Of a stretch of 64,000 nt of DNA, positions 61,170-64,000 are shown piece after piece. Numbering within the stretch: the stretch's first letter is position 1; each line of letters starts with the position of its first letter. A program made the position numbers and the translations under genes. This DNA comes from Cyanoderma ruficeps (lineage: Eukaryota; Chordata; Aves; Passeriformes; Timaliidae), in the NCBI GenBank assembly GCA_008694505.1, contig VZDJ01007753.1:13394853-13458852 (forward strand). Direction: 5' to 3'. The notes below the pieces were generated by a model. That model was not told the DNA's origin and did not search any database. It saw only the letters and a list, made by a program, of their open reading frames with translations.

Positions 61170-64000
61170 CAGAAATACTTTTTTTTTTCTTTTTTCGTCT
61201 TGACTGAAAAAAGGTAATTTTACTGTACAGCTATTGAAAAGAATAACTCCTCCACTTAGGAGTGGAAAGAGAGGAAAAAAAGTGTGTATTCAACTGAAAG
61301 AAACTCCCAGGAACAGGAACTTCTCAAGGTAGACTGTAATTACTGGAGATAAAATTCTGCTACAAGTAGACAAGTGGCCCTGTGTTCTGTCACTTCTCTA
61401 CTATTATCCAGTCATTTTAGGTAGCATTGATAGCACTGATGGGCTTGGGTTACTCTTTGATCAGAGGAAGTACTCTATATTTGGCTGAATAATATTATGT
61501 CTTGCAATGCCCACAAATTGGCTCAAAACCCTGTTTCAACTTAGTTTGTCTGTTTTACCCTACTCCCCAAAGTATGGTGGAATAACAGAAGGAAAATTGC
61601 TCTTGAGTCATTGTGGTAAATGCATCTGTAAGACAGGAGACATCACACTGTCTATTCATGGGTTGTGGCCCTGAGATCATGGTTCTAGCAAAAGGAAGCA
61701 TGCTTGCATGGGGGACACAGAAGATTTTAAAAGCTTTTCAAGTATGAAAAATTCTTCTTCCAGGGCTGAATGATGTGTCTGCTAAAATTGTTTCTGAGCT
61801 TTTTGAGGAATCTTTTATTTAGATAGGCACTTCAGATCCTGGAACTTGGTCCAGCAAGTAGTATCAGAAGCACTTCTTAATAATGTTGTTAATACTATTC
61901 TCATGAGAAAAATCCACTGGCATCTTTAGCCTGCTTTTGTATGAAAGTAGTGATTATTTCAATATGTGTGCATATCTTCTCACCCAAAAAAACTGGTCCC
62001 AAGGAATAGAAGTTTTGTGAAAACAGGTAGCACAATAAAGGGAAAGGACCACAGAAGCAACTTGGCTGTCTGTGGGTGAAGATTCCTCATGAGTTTGCAT
62101 TTTGTTAGACATGAAAGAATCCCCACCCTCCATTTGGCAACAGAAAAAATTACTGTTAAGAGATGAATCCATCTGAAACTGGCTTTGTGAATCCTGTTTC
62201 TCGTGTAGCTGTTGAGATTATTCAGGTGTGCAGGTTGGGGTCTTACTGGACATAAGCCTGTTTCCAGGTCCCCAGGGAGTAGCAATGGTCTGAGTAGTTA
62301 GTTCATCAAGCCCAGGAGATGTTTAGCCCTCTCTCATTAGGAGGCAGAGGTCTTTAATGGGCTTTAATTGGGTTGCACTTTATGACTGCTCAAAAGCTTT
62401 GTTTGGTTTAGGATGTGGCTGCTTGGTTAGAGAGTAATATTTCTGGAAAGAAGCATATTAAACCTGTGTTTTGAGCTAACTGGTTGCTGGCTATTTCCCA
62501 AAAATGAATGAGGTTTTGGGTGGGGCTTTTTTTTTTGGTAATTTAATGTTTAAACTTGTGAAGTTTTTGGACTGGATTTTGTCTGTTAAGGTTCTGATAC
62601 TGTGTGCAACCCCAGATTAGGGGTCCATGGAGGCAGCGCTCCCTTGTATACCAAGAAATTTTAAGTAGAATATCTGAAATAATTACTACTCCCAGTGATC
62701 TGCCTTGTGCCTCTGAGTGGCTGAATATGAGGTAAAATATTGCTGAATGTCACAGTTTACAGCCTGGCAACTTCCATTTATTTTAGCATGCTGGGTTATA
62801 AACTGGAGCTTTAGAAACTGTGCACAAGTGTCCTGAGGTAATGTATTGCCAGATAAGATCCTCTGGATTGCTGGGTCTAGTCTGATTGAACTGGAAGGAA
62901 GCTGCAGGCGTGACTCTCTTTTCCCTCTGGAGATGTGCCTCTTGCTCTTCAGGCCGTGTTACAAGGCCTGTGTGCCTCAGCCTGGCCAGGGCAGAAGACA
63001 GCTGAGGGCTTTTGCTGAGGGCAGGGAAAGGAAGGAAAGGTGTCCTATTTACTCCTAAACATCCTCAGCGTCTTGAAGCACAAGAGAGACATTTTATAAT
63101 GCGAGTTGAACCAGTTCTGGTGGTTTTTCCTAACTAGTTACATCAGGAAGGCCAAGGATCATTACTTCTTTTGCTGATTTTTTTTCTTGTTTTTCTTTCA
63201 GCCTTCCTCCCCCTCCACCTTTTGTCTTGCTTTCAGTTCACCCATCTGCATCTGGTCTTGCCCAGGCAGCTGCTGCTCTTATTTGTATGTTCCCTGGGGG
63301 AGCTCTGGTGCTCCTTTAAGATCTCCTGTTGCTTTGGGAATTCACCTTTTAGACGTGGTGCTTCATTAGCCTCTCTCATTTATTTAGTACTGTGAGAAAA
63401 GATTTCCTCTCCCAAAAAGCAGAAGAACAAGTTTCCAGCAGCATGTGCTTGAGAGAAGAGTGTCTCTATGTAAATAGAACAGGTTTAAAAGCTATTGGCA
63501 AGGGAGCAGCTGGAGAGCTTTTGGAAGAATATTGTTTGACCGAATTGGCACTGTGAGGCCCTTAGGAGGCTAAGGCTGAAGAAATCCCCCCTGCTCTTTC
63601 TCCCTGGGGAAGGTTTGTCCACTGACGAGTGACCGCACTGCCCCTCTGCACTGTTGCCTCTTGTCCCCTGCCTCAGTCTCAGCACGGTTGCTCCTTTTTG
63701 TTGCAGCTCGTTAGAGGAAAAATAGCCATTTGGGATTTTTTCAACCATTGGGTTCTGCATTTCCTCATTTGCTGCCCCTCTCCCCTGCCGGGCGTTGTGG
63801 GAGTCGTCCCCTCTGCAGGCGATGGTGGGAACGACTCTGGCCTCACTTATCATCAGTGACAAATCAATGGCAGCCTTCAGAAAGCTGGCCCCCAGGATCC
63901 CTGCTTGGCCCAGCTCTGGAGCAGTGGGAGGCTTCCCTGGTGGATAAAGGACTCCTTGCAGCCCTGACTTGTTGCCTTAAATCTCACTGAGGAAACCTTT

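Larger units (their letters stand above)
45999..64000 (+). other. LRP4: LRP4 intron 1 (partial, continues past right edge)
   Basis: It starts with a strong donor GTAAGC. I searched the plus strand for LDL-receptor class A coding sequence (a CDGDNDCGD...SDE signature) and found none up to the end, so the first intron is at least 18 kb. Apart from the CpG-rich first 600 bases it is ordinary AT-rich sequence with G/T-rich tracts at 54565-54636 and a C-run containing an N near 61160. I recognise few repeats in it. Confidence 0.75.

Noticed and set aside
63800..64000. Possible LRP4 exon 2 near the right edge
   Set aside because: No cysteine-rich class A repeat signature or acceptor-exon-donor structure is readable in any frame.

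Overview
The window is vertebrate nuclear DNA, almost certainly from a bird. Most of it is AT-rich, intron-like sequence with no long coding frames. It has two CpG islands, CR1 LINE copies ending in the avian-type ATTCTGTGATTCTAT tail, and one endogenous-retrovirus-like repeat of a type I associate with passerine and other neoavian genomes. Only four coding exons can be supported, and they belong to two genes arranged head to head.

Left half, minus strand: the 5' part of CSTPP1 (formerly C11orf49), a centriolar-satellite regulator of the tubulin polyglutamylase complex. Exon 1 (32384-32429) lies in a CpG island, exon 2 is at 23414-23516 and exon 3 at 7718-7848. Phases join exactly (1, then 2, then 1) and give the first 93 residues. 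The gene continues off the left edge. Intron 3 opens with a non-canonical GC donor (GAG|GCAAGT).

Right half, plus strand: exon 1 of a secreted or membrane protein at 45914-45998, inside a larger CpG island. It has a strong Kozak context, a 28-codon signal peptide and a phase-1 GTAAGC donor. The sequence (MRRR...LLVLLGALL) and the position head to head with CSTPP1 identify it as LRP4, the agrin/MuSK co-receptor. No second LRP4 exon is visible, so 45999-64000 is taken as the start of a first intron longer than 18 kb. From memory, LRP4 and C11orf49 are also divergent neighbours on human 11p11.2; here the start codons are 13.5 kb apart.

Repeats: a 1.07-kb CR1 (2320-3392), an ERV-like repeat (about 4999-5690) and a CR1 scrap (about 16960-17115) in CSTPP1 introns; a CR1 3' end (32890-33055) just beyond the CSTPP1 island; and a very old 1.2-kb antisense CR1 (41395-42620) between the genes. 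There are scattered homopolymers and microsatellites, and one unresolved base in a C-run at 61154-61169.

I found no tRNA, rRNA, CRISPR array, intact transposon or novel multi-gene system. The remaining open frames match chance expectation, or CpG-island composition in the case of the 571-codon frame at 45030-46745. The points most worth checking are the GC-AG intron, the lengthened LRP4 signal peptide, the conserved divergent layout and the old CR1 between the promoters.
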